NCBI RefSeq assembly: GCF_003996965.1
Contig: NZ_QWDM01000002.1
Location: 372,001 to 436,000, forward strand
Length of the DNA stretch: 64,000 bases
Origin: Flavobacterium cupreum
GTDB taxonomy: Bacteria > Bacteroidota > Bacteroidia > Flavobacteriales > Flavobacteriaceae
Reading direction: 5' to 3'
Part shown: in pieces, positions 49,936 to 58,716 of the stretch
Position numbering within the stretch: the first letter of the stretch is position 1
Layout of the letters: each line of letters opens with the position of its first letter
Program-made: the position numbers and the translations under genes
The notes under the pieces: model-generated
What the model saw: only the letters and a program-made list of their open reading frames with translations
What the model was told of the DNA's origin: nothing
The model's database searches: none

Positions 49936-51964
49936 ATTTCGACCCGTTAAACTCCGTAATAATATTCACGGCTTCATTTAGGTACGGATTCGTTTTAAGA
50001 TTATCTATCTGGTATTGATTGATGGTTTTTTCGGTTGGGTAAACGCCCAGCAAAAATTGATTTACGGTTGAATTATAAACATCTAATGGATTGTTATCAT
50101 CGTTGAACGTATGAATTTCTGTCCAAAGGGAGTTTATTACCTTTTTCTGCTCAAAAATAGCATCCAGTGTCATTGCAATTTCTGTTTTGGGAACATTTAT
50201 CATCATGTCAATTTTCTGGTTGATCTTTTTGATGTCATTAAAATAATAATTATCGGCCAATCGGATCGAGCTGTTTTTCGCAATTTTATCGATGACGTTT
50301 CGCTTTACATAAGTTTTGTATTTTAAGAAAGGGGCAATGCTGTCATTTTTAATGGCAGTCGGAAAATCGCTTTCCTTTTGGTAGACATCTTCATAGAATT
50401 CCGGGAGCACTACATCCGGGGTAACACCCACATATTGATGGCTTTTGCCAGTAACCCTGTAGAATTTATTGATGGTAATTTTCAGGTAGTCCGTGTTTTT
50501 ATTTTCGTCAAGCGAAAGGATCGTCTGCATGGTAGCTTTCCCCAGGGTAGTACTGCCTAATAGTAAAGCCCGGTTGTAATCCTGTAGAATAGAAGAGAAA
50601 AATTCACTGGCTGAAGCGGTATTGCTGTTTACCAAAATTACGATTGGACCTTTGTAGATAAGTCCTTTATACGGATCATTGATCACAGATGCGCCTTGTT
50701 TATTGTCAACCACAATAGAAAGGGGGCCGTAATCAATAAACATTCCGGCTAATTTTATGGCTTCTTCCATAGAGCCGCCGCCATTGTCAATCAAATCAAT
50801 GACTAAACCTTTTATGTTGTCTTTTTCGAGTTTTATTATTTCACGTGCTACATCGTCGGCACAGCCTTTTCGGCTATTTCCGTCTAAATCAGCATAAAAA
50901 CTTGGAATTTTGATATAGCCAATTTTACTGTCTTTGCCAATTATAAAACTAAAAACAGAATTATCTTCATCTTTCATAACCTGCTTTTCAATAAAGACAT
51001 CAAAGCTTTTACCGGAATTCCGTTTTAAGGTAAGGACGATATTTTTATTCGATTCCGATAAAATCATTGTTGAAACCGATTCTAAAGAAGAACAGGAAAC
51101 CTGCAGCGTTTCTTTTTGATTGGAAACCGAAACAATCTGATCTCCTTTTTTGATTTGCCCGGTTTTAAAAGCCGGGCCATTTGGGTCGATTTCATCAATT
51201 ATGATTTCATTTTTCTCGTTCAGATTCACGGTCATTCCAAGCGATAGATGCTCTTTCGATAAGGAAGCAACAAAACTTGACTTGGAATCATCGCTAAAAT
51301 ATGCGGTATGAGGATCAAAATAAGTACAGAAGAAATTAAACAGCTTTTCGTCCTGTGTGCTTTTTTCTTCCAAAAGGGTATTTATCCGGCAGATTTCATT
51401 AGATAAAATTATGTTTTTGGAAGCCGTTTCAATGGATTTGAAATTGGTGTTTAAAGAATCTAAATTATCACTGGTTTCTGCGACATCATCTAAAATTTGA
51501 TAGCGTAATTTTTTAAGCCATACTTTTTCTACGTTTTCTTTTTGAAGATAGAACGCGAATGCTTTTTTGTAAAACCGAATGGTATCTTTTTTAGTATAAT
51601 CGATCGGTTCCCCCTGGATCTTTTGCAAAACAGTTTTGGTTCTGATCAGTCCGGCTTTATATTTTGAAGTGATATCGGCTAAAAAACTGCAATCATTCTG
51701 CAGAATCAAATCATCTAAATTGAGACGATATTTTTGAGACAGTTCATTGTATTCACTCAGGAAAAAGATATTTCTGGAAGGATCCAGTTCATTAATAAGA
51801 TTATCAAAAACAAATAGAGACAAGCTGTCGTTTACCGGTTTAGGACGAACATGCTCGGTCTGAATCAATGCATTTATCTTATTTAGTATTTCGCAGGTTT
51901 TGTCGCTGGTCTGACTAAATAAGGTACTTGTTGTCAATATAAATGCTAATAGTATTTTTTTCAT
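49934..51964 (-). CDS. C-terminal processing (tail-specific) S41 peptidase
   Basis: A 676-residue periplasmic protease of the Prc/Tsp type. Signal peptide MKKILLAFILTTSTLFSQ, an N-terminal helical domain (about 25-215), a PDZ domain with LGMTVNLNEKNEIIIDEIDP near 238-285, and the S41 core with IGYIKIPSFY near 348, VIDLIDNGGGSMEEA near 388, catalytic Ser in NTASASEFF near 453 and Lys in STTLGKATMQT near 477. A C-terminal helical extension follows. It degrades or trims misfolded envelope proteins. Its stop codon abuts a perfect tandem repeat. Confidence 0.92.
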   Translation of the reverse strand: MKKILLAFILTTSTLFSQTSDKTCEILNKINALIQTEHVRPKPVNDSLSLFVFDNLINELDPSRNIFFLSEYNELSQKYRLNLDDLILQNDCSFLADITSKYKAGLIRTKTVLQKIQGEPIDYTKKDTIRFYKKAFAFYLQKENVEKVWLKKLRYQILDDVAETSDNLDSLNTNFKSIETASKNIILSNEICRINTLLEEKSTQDEKLFNFFCTYFDPHTAYFSDDSKSSFVASLSKEHLSLGMTVNLNEKNEIIIDEIDPNGPAFKTGQIKKGDQIVSVSNQKETLQVSCSSLESVSTMILSESNKNIVLTLKRNSGKSFDVFIEKQVMKDEDNSVFSFIIGKDSKIGYIKIPSFYADLDGNSRKGCADDVAREIIKLEKDNIKGLVIDLIDNGGGSMEEAIKLAGMFIDYGPLSIVVDNKQGASVINDPYKGLIYKGPIVILVNSNTASASEFFSSILQDYNRALLLGSTTLGKATMQTILSLDENKNTDYLKITINKFYRVTGKSHQYVGVTPDVVLPEFYEDVYQKESDFPTAIKNDSIAPFLKYKTYVKRNVIDKIAKNSSIRLADNYYFNDIKKINQKIDMMINVPKTEIAMTLDAIFEQKKVINSLWTEIHTFNDDNNPLDVYNSTVNQFLLGVYPTEKTINQYQIDNLKTNPYLNEAVNIITEFNGSK

Positions 51965-52102
51965 AGGGAGAAAGTCATCGTTTACACTAAAATTACGGTT
52001 ATTTTTTGATAAAAGACAGTAATTTCTTTAAAATATCGGCGACCTTTCAAATTTGATAATTATGAACATTTAAAGCCCTCTATACGTGAATTATAATAAA
52101 AA

Positions 52103-52135
52103 AAAATGCATTACACCATAAGTGTAATGCATTTT
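52103..52135 (-). terminator. Terminator of gcvT
   Basis: AAAATGCATTACAC / GTGTAATGCATTTT, a perfect 14-bp stem with a 5-nt loop and an A-run that gives T on the minus strand. Confidence 0.8.
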
Positions 52136-52181
52136 ATATAGTAAACTCAAATAGTTGTGGAGATTTGAGTTTTAAATAATT

Positions 52182-53264
52182 CTATTTTTTATAAAATGGT
52201 AATTTTACCACTTTGGCAGGCACATCATTTTTTCTGATTCTGATGAAGATATCGTTGTCAACCGCGCTATTGTCTACGGTCACATATCCCAAACCAATTC
52301 CTTTATTCATTGAAGGAGACATAGTTCCCGAAGTTACCACGCCAATTACAGCACCGGATGCATCAACAATTTCGTAGTCATGTCTTGGTACCGCACGTTC
52401 CTGCATTTCAAAAGCTACTAATTTTTTAGTAACACCTTCCTCTTTTTGTTTTTTCAGGTTGTCAGAATTGGTAAATTCTTTGTTGAATTTTGTAATCCAT
52501 CCTAAACCGGCTTCCAGTGGGGAAGTCGTGTCGTTAATATCATTTCCGTATAAACAGAAACCCATTTCAAGACGCAACGTATCACGGGCAGCAAGTCCGA
52601 TTGGTTTGATTCCGAAAGCTGCTCCGGCTTCAAAAACTTTATTCCAGATCGCTTCGGCATCAGCATTTTTACAATAGATTTCAAATCCGCCGGAACCGGT
52701 GTAACCTGTAGCAGAAATAATGACATCATTGAAACCTGCAAAATCCGCTACTTCAAAATGGTAATAAGCGATAGCAGACAAATCGATAGATGATAGAGAC
52801 TGCATGGCTTCAACGGCTTTTGGTCCCTGAATGGCCAATAAGGAATAGTCGTCAGAAAGGTTTTTCATTTCAACACCCAAATCATTGTGTGAGGTAATCC
52901 AGTTCCAGTCTTTTTCTATATTAGAAGCATTTACAACAAGCAAATACTCTTCTTCTTTCATTTTATAGACAATAAGGTCATCCACAATTCCACCATCATT
53001 ATTTGGCAGACAGGAATATTGCGCTCTTCCGATGGTTAGAGTCGAAGCATCATTTGAAGTTACTTTTTGGATTAAAGCCAGGGCATTCGGTCCTGTAAGC
53101 AGAAATTCGCCCATGTGTGAAACGTCAAAAACGCCCACACTGTTACGAACTGTCTCATGTTCAGCATTAATACCTTCATAAGTAATTGGCATATTATACC
53201 CGGCAAACGGCAGCATTTTTGCTCCCAAACCTTCATGTATTTGCGTAAGCGCAGTATTTTTCAT
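52182..53264 (-). CDS. gcvT: Glycine cleavage system aminomethyltransferase (T protein)
   Basis: Transfers the methylene group from the aminomethyl-lipoyl H protein to tetrahydrofolate, releasing ammonia. The 360-residue protein shows [16 protein letters not shown] near 17, [11 protein letters not shown] near 44, the folate-binding [14 protein letters not shown] near 192, and [11 protein letters not shown] near 255. It stands alone; gcvH and gcvP are not in the window, as is common in flavobacteria. A -7 element TAAATTTG (minus strand, 53297 to 53290) lies 26 nt upstream. Confidence 0.95.
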   Translation of the reverse strand: MKNTALTQIHEGLGAKMLPFAGYNMPITYEGINAEHETVRNSVGVFDVSHMGEFLLTGPNALALIQKVTSNDASTLTIGRAQYSCLPNNDGGIVDDLIVYKMKEEEYLLVVNASNIEKDWNWITSHNDLGVEMKNLSDDYSLLAIQGPKAVEAMQSLSSIDLSAIAYYHFEVADFAGFNDVIISATGYTGSGGFEIYCKNADAEAIWNKVFEAGAAFGIKPIGLAARDTLRLEMGFCLYGNDINDTTSPLEAGLGWITKFNKEFTNSDNLKKQKEEGVTKKLVAFEMQERAVPRHDYEIVDASGAVIGVVTSGTMSPSMNKGIGLGYVTVDNSAVDNDIFIRIRKNDVPAKVVKLPFYKK

Positions 53265-53289
53265 TGTGTTGTTTTATAAAATTGTGACG

Positions 53290-53297
53290 CAAATTTA
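53290..53297 (-). promoter_or_regulatory. Putative -7 element of gcvT
   Basis: TAAATTTG on the minus strand matches TAnnTTTG. No -33 TTG at the proper spacing. Confidence 0.45.
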
Positions 53298-53498
53298 TTT
53301 AAAAAATATCGAAATATACTAGTCCAAATTATAAAATTCGTAAAGATTAAGTCTGATTTATTGGTAATTCGCTATTTCTTTCGCTTTTTTTGAACCGAAA
53401 AAGTATAACACATTTATCCTCATAAGTAAAACTTTTTTATATAAGAAAATTCTTCTTACTACTTTTTTTTGTAATTTTAAAAGCATAAAGAAAATCAA

Positions 53499-54347
53499 AT
53501 GAAAGTACCACTGCAGATCACAAAACAGGAAATCCTAACTTTTTATAAACATATAAATCCTCTAACGCATAAAGGGATTCAGGGCCATGCACTGCTTGTA
53601 GGAGGAAGTTACGGAAAGATAGGAGCAGCGGTTTTGGCCTCTGGAGCCTGTCTGAAATCAGGTTGTGGGCTGGTAACTGCTTTTATTCCAAAATGTGGTT
53701 ATGCCATCCTTCAAATAAGCAATCCTGAAGTAATGGTAGTGACGGATGAGAGTGAAAATTTTATTTCCAGAATAAATTTTGAATCAGAACCGCAGGCAAT
53801 TGGAATTGGTCCCGGTCTGGGGCAGGAGAAAGAAACGCAAAAAGCATTTTTCGAGTTTTTAAGCACCAATATATGTCCGCTGGTTTTAGATGCCGATGCC
53901 TTAAATATTTTGTCACTCCATAAATCCTGGCTTGAGTTATTACCGGAAAACACCATCTTAACACCACATCCGAAAGAATTGGAAAGGCTCATAGGAAAAT
54001 GGGAATCAGAGAATGAAAAATTCGAAAATACGATCGCCTTTTCAGAGCAGTATAAAATTATTATTGTTATGAAAGGCGCACCGACCTTTATTATCAATCA
54101 AAGTAAAATTTACCAGAATACAACGGGAAATGCAGCATTGGCAACGGCAGGAAGCGGAGATGTTCTGACTGGAATTATTACCAGTTTTTTAGCGCAGGGA
54201 TATTCACCGGATCAGGCTGCACGGTTAGGCGTTTTTATTCACGGATTAACAGCAGATATCGCCCTTCCGGAAACAGGTTATCAGTCTTTTATCGCGTCAG
54301 ATATCATTAAAAATCTGGGGAAGGCTTTTTTGTCTCTGGATTTTTAA
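53499..54347 (+). CDS. nnrD: ADP-dependent NAD(P)H-hydrate dehydratase
   Basis: Repairs hydrated NAD(P)H. The 282-residue ribokinase-like protein shows [20 protein letters not shown] near 23, GLVTAF near 53, IGIGPGLGQ near 97, [10 protein letters not shown] near 127, [10 protein letters not shown] near 152 and the phosphate-binding [10 protein letters not shown] near 223. The usual bacterial protein is fused to the NnrE epimerase (YjeF N-domain); here only the dehydratase domain is present, so the epimerase must be elsewhere or absent. Confidence 0.9.
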   Translation: MKVPLQITKQEILTFYKHINPLTHKGIQGHALLVGGSYGKIGAAVLASGACLKSGCGLVTAFIPKCGYAILQISNPEVMVVTDESENFISRINFESEPQAIGIGPGLGQEKETQKAFFEFLSTNICPLVLDADALNILSLHKSWLELLPENTILTPHPKELERLIGKWESENEKFENTIAFSEQYKIIIVMKGAPTFIINQSKIYQNTTGNAALATAGSGDVLTGIITSFLAQGYSPDQAARLGVFIHGLTADIALPETGYQSFIASDIIKNLGKAFLSLDF

Positions 54348-54416
54348 AACTTGAATTTTTAAAATATAAAATCAGAAATCTAAATTCGTAAGTTTGTATT
54401 TCAGTAAATACTGCTT

Positions 54417-55199
54417 ATGAAAAACAATTTCGACCTGAGAACGGTAAATGTAACACGTTATATTACACCTTTACGTGAAGGCGGTTCTTTACCTGCTTTG
54501 GCAGAAGCCGACGATGATTTTAAATATGTCCTGAAATTTAAAGGAGCCGGACATGGGGTGAAAGCTTTGATTGCCGAACTAGTCGGTGGACAAATTGCCA
54601 AAGCCTTAAAATTGCAGCTTCCGGAATTGGTTTTTGCCAACCTGGATGAAGCTTTTGGAAGAACCGAAGCCGACGAAGAAATTCAGGATTTGCTGCAGGG
54701 AAGCCAGGGACTGAATCTGGCGCTTCATTTTTTATCCGGTGCCATTACTTTTGATCCTGTCGTAACTACTGTTGATGCGAAATTAGCGTCACAGATTGTC
54801 TGGCTGGATGCTTATATTACCAATGTTGACCGTACTTTTAAAAATACCAATATGCTGATCTGGCATAAAGAATTATGGCTTATCGATCACGGTGCATGTT
54901 TGTATTTTCATCATTCCTGGAATAATTGGGAACAGCATGCCAAAAGTCCGTTTGCTTTGATAAAAGACCACGTTTTATTACCGCAGGCTTCACTTTTAAA
55001 GGAAGTCGACGCCGAATATAAAGCCTTGCTGACTCCGGAAATCCTGGAGGAAATTACCAATACAATTCCGTTGGAATGGCTGCAATGGGAAGATACCGAC
55101 GAAACACCCGAGGCTTTGCGAAATGTATATTTACAGTTTTTGCTGACCCGATTAAATCATTCAGAAATCTTTGTAAACCAGGCTCAAAATGCAAGATAA
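54417..55199 (+). CDS. HipA-like kinase domain protein
   Basis: A 260-residue protein of the HipA-like kinase type. It has an ATP-site Lys in YVLKFKG (Lys40 or Lys42), a G-rich segment AGHGVKALIAEL, the catalytic stretch WLDAYITNVDRTFKNTN (Asp131, Asn136, Asp138, Asn143) and the metal-binding IDHGA (Asp157). It lacks the HipB partner and the N-terminal subdomain of classical HipA toxins. It overlaps the next gene, a DUF3037 protein, by 11 bp, so the two are co-translated. The substrate is unknown. Confidence 0.78.
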   Translation: MKNNFDLRTVNVTRYITPLREGGSLPALAEADDDFKYVLKFKGAGHGVKALIAELVGGQIAKALKLQLPELVFANLDEAFGRTEADEEIQDLLQGSQGLNLALHFLSGAITFDPVVTTVDAKLASQIVWLDAYITNVDRTFKNTNMLIWHKELWLIDHGACLYFHHSWNNWEQHAKSPFALIKDHVLLPQASLLKEVDAEYKALLTPEILEEITNTIPLEWLQWEDTDETPEALRNVYLQFLLTRLNHSEIFVNQAQNAR

Positions 55200-55572
55200 T
55201 CACTTATATGAGTATGCCGTAATTCGTGTGGTACCAAGGGTGGAGCGCGAAGAATTTCTAAATATCGGGATCATTTTGTTCTGCAAAAGAGCTAAATTTA
55301 TAAAGGTACTTTTTCACATTAATACCGCTAAGATTGAAGCACTTTCGGATGATTTTGATATCGAACAACTGGAATGTAATTTAACGTCACTAGCGAAAAT
55401 CGCCAACGGAGCCAAAGATGGCGGTCCGATTGCAGAAATGGATATTCCATCCCGTTTTCGCTGGTTAACGGCTATCAGAAGTTCGGCAATTCAGACTTCG
55501 AGGCCGCATCCGGGACTTTGTGAGGATCTGGAAAATACGATACAGCGGTTGTTTGCTGAGTTGGTGCTTTAG
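55189..55572 (+). CDS. DUF3037 family protein
   Basis: A 127-residue protein starting MQDNHLYEYAVIRVVPRVER, with EEFLNIGIILFC (residues 20-31) and SRFRWLTAIRSSAIQTSRPHPG (split here, about 88-109), the recognised DUF3037 pattern. It overlaps the HipA-like gene by 11 bp, and the two families are found together in other bacteria. It could modulate or be a substrate of the kinase. The stop codon (55570-55572) is directly followed by a tandem repeat array. Confidence 0.82.
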   Translation: MQDNHLYEYAVIRVVPRVEREEFLNIGIILFCKRAKFIKVLFHINTAKIEALSDDFDIEQLECNLTSLAKIANGAKDGGPIAEMDIPSRFRWLTAIRSSAIQTSRPHPGLCEDLENTIQRLFAELVL

Positions 55573-55804
55573 GAGAGTTTAGAATAAAGAGTATAGAATA
55601 AAGAGTATAGAATAAAGAGTATAGAATAAAGAGTATAGAATAAAGAGTATAGAATAAAGAGTATAGAATAAAGAGTATAGAATAAAGAGTATAGAGGAAA
55701 GAGTATAGAATAAAGAGTATAGAATAAAGAGTATAGAATAAAGAGTATAGAATAAAGAGTATAGAATAAAGAGTATAGAATAAAGAGTATAGAGGAAAGA
55801 GGAA
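55573..55804. repeat. Tandem array of a 14-bp unit, 15 copies
   Basis: AGAATAAAGAGTAT repeated 15 times from 55581 to 55790. One copy (55693-55706) has AGAGGAAAGAGTAT, and a 16th degenerate copy ends at 55804. A degenerate partial copy fills 55573-55580 right after the DUF3037 stop codon. The array creates a false minus-strand frame of YSLFYTLYSILFI repeats, which is not a gene. Confidence 0.95.
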
Positions 55805-55831
55805 AACTGGATGTTTTCTTTCTAAAAAAAT

Positions 55832-55874
55832 AACCACGAATTACAATAACCTTACGATTGTGTAATCCGTGGTT
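55832..55874. terminator. Bidirectional terminator-like hairpin
   Basis: AACCACGAATTACA pairs with TGTAATCCGTGGTT (one mismatch) across a 15-nt loop, between the tandem array and the convergent pectate lyase gene. The rest of the gap to 55959 shows nothing. Confidence 0.6.
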
Positions 55875-55959
55875 AAAACTAAAACTAACTAACTCAGATT
55901 CTTATTGCCATCATTTTTCAGGTATAGGATTGAAATTGGGCAATAAAGATTTCTTTCAA

Positions 55960-57066
55960 TTAAAACGAACCGCAGGTATTTCCTCCTAATGTTGCGCCCG
56001 CACCACCGCTAACATCTGCTTTAACCGCTGATGCAGCCAGTGTTACAATAGAGTAGGGAGGTGTGAAAGCGGTTTTGCTTCCTGCGGTATTTCCGCTTGT
56101 GCTTGTAAAAATGTTATCAACCGCTGTAACCGCTGTATATCCGGTCATTAGATCAATAGGCGTTTTTACACCTTCGAAAACATTCTTTTCTACTCGGATA
56201 TCAGCTTCAAAACCAGCTGCAATACATTTATTGCTTACGGTGCTGTTGAAATAACTGTTGATAATATGTACTTTTCCAAAACGAACTCTTGGCATTCTTT
56301 CTTTACAGCCAGGAGCCCACCAGCAACGGGCAAAAGTAATTCTCAATTTTCCACGGTCTCCCGTAGCACCGTCACTTGAACCAATCAGGTTGGAATACCT
56401 GTGATCGTCTGAACCTCCTGAACCTCCTGCTTTTGGTGGTTTTAGGTAATGAAATTTAGAATACGTTACTGAAATATAATCGGATTTGTTTTTGATGTCA
56501 AAGTTTCCGTCAACACCATCCCTGAATTCGCAGTGGTCTACCCATACATTTGTACATTCGTCAAGAATCGCATTATCCCAACCGTCAGTATCATAAGCAC
56601 CGGGACCTTCAAAAATCAGGTTTCTGATAATGATATTTTTACATCTTTTAATATTGATAATTCCGGAAGCATCTTTGGTTTGATTCGTAGAAACCAGTTT
56701 TGCACCACTTGCACCGTAAATGGTTTTACCGGTCTGATCCTGAAAGGACAATCTTGTCGTAACTGTAATCGTTCCACTCACTTTAATAACCTTTACAGCC
56801 GCATTTTCTATAGCGGATTTCAATTGTGCGTAAGTGGTAACCGTTGTTTCTGCCGAAGTTCCTCCGCCGGTTGTTCCCCCATTTTGGGAGGCCCATCCCG
56901 GAACCTGGGCACAGTTTCCTACTTTCGCTGTTAAGCCGCTTCCCGCAGAAGTTGCAGTAATACTGTTTTCATCATTTTGTGATGAACCAATTTCTTCGGT
57001 ATTACAGGCTGTAAAACCGAGTACCAATGTTAACAAAAACATTGAGATTTTTGATTTAAGTTTCAT
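55960..57066 (-). CDS. Pectate lyase family 1 lipoprotein
   Basis: Cleaves polygalacturonate by beta-elimination, needing calcium. The 368 residues begin with a lipoprotein signal (KISMFLLTLVLGFTAC, Cys21). A Ser/Gly/Thr-rich linker runs to about residue 75, then a right-handed parallel beta-helix with IIIRNLIFEGP near 148, NVWVDHCEFRDGVDGNFDIK near 170, and RMPRVRFGKVHIINSYF near 260, holding the catalytic Arg. It likely faces the outside on the outer membrane. It diverges from a CRP-like regulator, which may control it. It is the only polysaccharide-degrading gene in the window. Confidence 0.92.
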   Translation of the reverse strand: MKLKSKISMFLLTLVLGFTACNTEEIGSSQNDENSITATSAGSGLTAKVGNCAQVPGWASQNGGTTGGGTSAETTVTTYAQLKSAIENAAVKVIKVSGTITVTTRLSFQDQTGKTIYGASGAKLVSTNQTKDASGIINIKRCKNIIIRNLIFEGPGAYDTDGWDNAILDECTNVWVDHCEFRDGVDGNFDIKNKSDYISVTYSKFHYLKPPKAGGSGGSDDHRYSNLIGSSDGATGDRGKLRITFARCWWAPGCKERMPRVRFGKVHIINSYFNSTVSNKCIAAGFEADIRVEKNVFEGVKTPIDLMTGYTAVTAVDNIFTSTSGNTAGSKTAFTPPYSIVTLAASAVKADVSGGAGATLGGNTCGSF

Positions 57067-57295
57067 AATTTAAGTTTGGGGGTTTATAATATTTTAACAG
57101 TACAAATCTGCGGATAATTGCACCTAAAAAAGTTGAACAAGTTCAATGTTTTGAAAAAATATTTGCAAAAAGCGTTTTTTTAACAATTGGAAAGTGACAA
57201 AAACGTCTAAAAAAAGTACTTTTACGTAATCGATTACATTATTTTTTAATTCATTCCAATACTTACGCCCCAAGTAAGAATAAAAGTAAAAACAC

Positions 57296-57865
57296 ATGTA
57301 CAAACCCCTCAGATTAAGTATTGAACGCAAAATTCCATTAACAGATGAAGAATGGAAATTTGTCGTTGAAAAAGCCGAGTTTATCAAACTCAAAAAAAAT
57401 GAATTCCTGCAAGTTCAGGATTCCAACAGTTCCTATGAAGGCTTTATTTTAAAAGGAGCTTTCAAAACCTACATTTTGAATGACAACGGCACCGAAAGTG
57501 TTATTTTTTTCTCCTTCGAAAACGAATGGATGTGTGATCTCGAAAGTTTCTATCATCAAAAGCCTACCACCTACAACATCAAGGCAATTGAAGACAGCGA
57601 GATCCTGGTCATTAGCAAGGCCAATAAAACACTATTGTTTGAGCAGGTGCCCAAGCTAATCCAGTTTCATATTATTATGGTCGAAAAAGCCAATATTGCG
57701 ATTCAGCAAAGACTTTTAGATGTGTTAAACAAAACCTCCAAACAGAGGTATCTGGAGTTTATTGATAGGTATCCACACAAAATAGATAAGATCAACAACA
57801 GAAATTTGTCTTCCTATCTGGGAGTTTCACATGAATTTTTGTCGAAGATTAAAAAGAGGTGCTAA
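57296..57865 (+). CDS. CRP/FNR-family regulator (second)
   Basis: A 189-residue protein with a cyclic-nucleotide-binding-like domain (about 20-115; EGFILKGAFKTYILNDNGTES near 49) and a short C-terminal helix-turn-helix (NRNLSSYLGVSHEFLSKIKK, about 168-187). The C-terminus ends right after the recognition helix, so the wing is short or missing, as in many Bacteroidota CRP relatives. It diverges from the pectate lyase gene across 229 bp. The ligand is unknown. Confidence 0.85.
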   Translation: MYKPLRLSIERKIPLTDEEWKFVVEKAEFIKLKKNEFLQVQDSNSSYEGFILKGAFKTYILNDNGTESVIFFSFENEWMCDLESFYHQKPTTYNIKAIEDSEILVISKANKTLLFEQVPKLIQFHIIMVEKANIAIQQRLLDVLNKTSKQRYLEFIDRYPHKIDKINNRNLSSYLGVSHEFLSKIKKRC

Positions 57866-58108
57866 GGTGCTAAGGTTCAAAGGTACAGAGTCACAAAGGT
57901 TCAAAGGTTTTCTGTAGAGACGCACAGCAGTGCGTCTAACTATAGAGGCACACAGAAATCCAACGTATTGATAAATAATCACGCAAAGACGCAAAGCCGC
58001 CAAGAAAATAAAACTTTGCGACTTTGCGTCTTTGCGTGAATATAAAATTCAGTATAAAAAAACTTTGCGAATCTTTGCGTAACCCTTTGCGAACTTTGCG
58101 GTTAAACC
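57862..58108. repeat. Composite palindromic repeat region
   Basis: After the regulator stop comes an AAGGTTCAAAGG block (57862-57910), then a GACGCAC/GTGCGTC hairpin (57918-57937). A perfect 17-bp inverted repeat, CACGCAAAGACGCAAAG at 57980-57996 and its complement at 58022-58038, follows. Further CTTTGCG copies run to about 58100. No gene is seen. Confidence 0.8.
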
Positions 58109-58111
58109 CTA

Positions 58112-58618
58112 CTAGATTTTCTTTTCTAAAAAGATAAACTCCAAAGGCTCATTAGAAATATTAATATGAATATCGCTTGCCGGAAAAGCTTCCCTTTCTC
58201 CGGTTTCAACATAACCGTGGCGTTTGTACCACGCAATAAGCTCCGAACGAACCGACACAACCGTCATAAGAATACTGGACAACCCCAAAGCTTTAGCATG
58301 TTTTTCGCCTTCAGCCAGCATCTTTTTGCCGATACCGCCATTTTGCAATTCCGGTGAAACGGTCAGCATTCCCAAATACAATTGATGTTCTTTTTCCACC
58401 AGTAAAACCGAACCGATGATCTTGTCGTTGGCTGTATATTTCAGAAATGTATTTTTAGGATTTAAAACGATTTCAGTTAATTCTTCTTCAGTGGTTCTTT
58501 TTCCTTCTAATAAATGGGCTTCGGTAGTCCAGCCTTTTTTGGAAGTTTCACCTCTGTAAGCGGAATTGATTAAGGTTAATAATGCCGGAATGTCTTGTAA
58601 GGTTGCTTTTGAAATCAT
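58112..58618 (-). CDS. GNAT family N-acetyltransferase
   Basis: A 168-residue acetyltransferase with the GNAT layout: N-terminal ATLQDIPALLTLINSAYRG, central strands KIIGSVLLVEKEHQLYLGMLTV near 66-87, the acetyl-CoA loop LQNGGIGKKML near 95 and SELIAWYKRHGYVETGER near 128. The acceptor is unknown. A decayed copy of its first 38 codons, together with its promoter region, lies upstream of hutD (59272-59388). Confidence 0.9.
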   Translation of the reverse strand: MISKATLQDIPALLTLINSAYRGETSKKGWTTEAHLLEGKRTTEEELTEIVLNPKNTFLKYTANDKIIGSVLLVEKEHQLYLGMLTVSPELQNGGIGKKMLAEGEKHAKALGLSSILMTVVSVRSELIAWYKRHGYVETGEREAFPASDIHINISNEPLEFIFLEKKI

Positions 58619-58706
58619 GGTAATTATTATGCTGTATTTATTTAATTGTTCTTACTTAACGCGAAGAACAAAATTAGGATATTTAGGATTGGATTTAGCC
58701 GAAATT
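58565..58706. repeat. Duplicated segment, copy A (GNAT 5' end and promoter)
   Basis: This segment matches 59338-59477 imperfectly. Clearest is TGCTGTATTTATTTAAT, a variable hairpin, then AACAAAATTA and TTTAGCCGAAATT. It carries the GNAT start codon and a minus-strand -7 element TAATTTTG (58676 to 58669). Its hairpin reads GTTCTT / AAGAAC. Confidence 0.7.
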
Positions 58707-58716
58707 TTCGAATTAA

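Noticed and set aside
54417-55199. Calling the HipA-like gene a HipAB toxin-antitoxin system
   Set aside because: No HipB-type DNA-binding antitoxin is next to it, and the protein is much shorter than HipA; the neighbour is DUF3037.
55475-55837. A 120-codon minus-strand frame with repeated YSLFYTLYSILFI
   Set aside because: It only reads through the 14-bp tandem array (14 bp is not a multiple of 3, so three units give a 14-residue repeat) and overlaps the DUF3037 gene. No start context or family.
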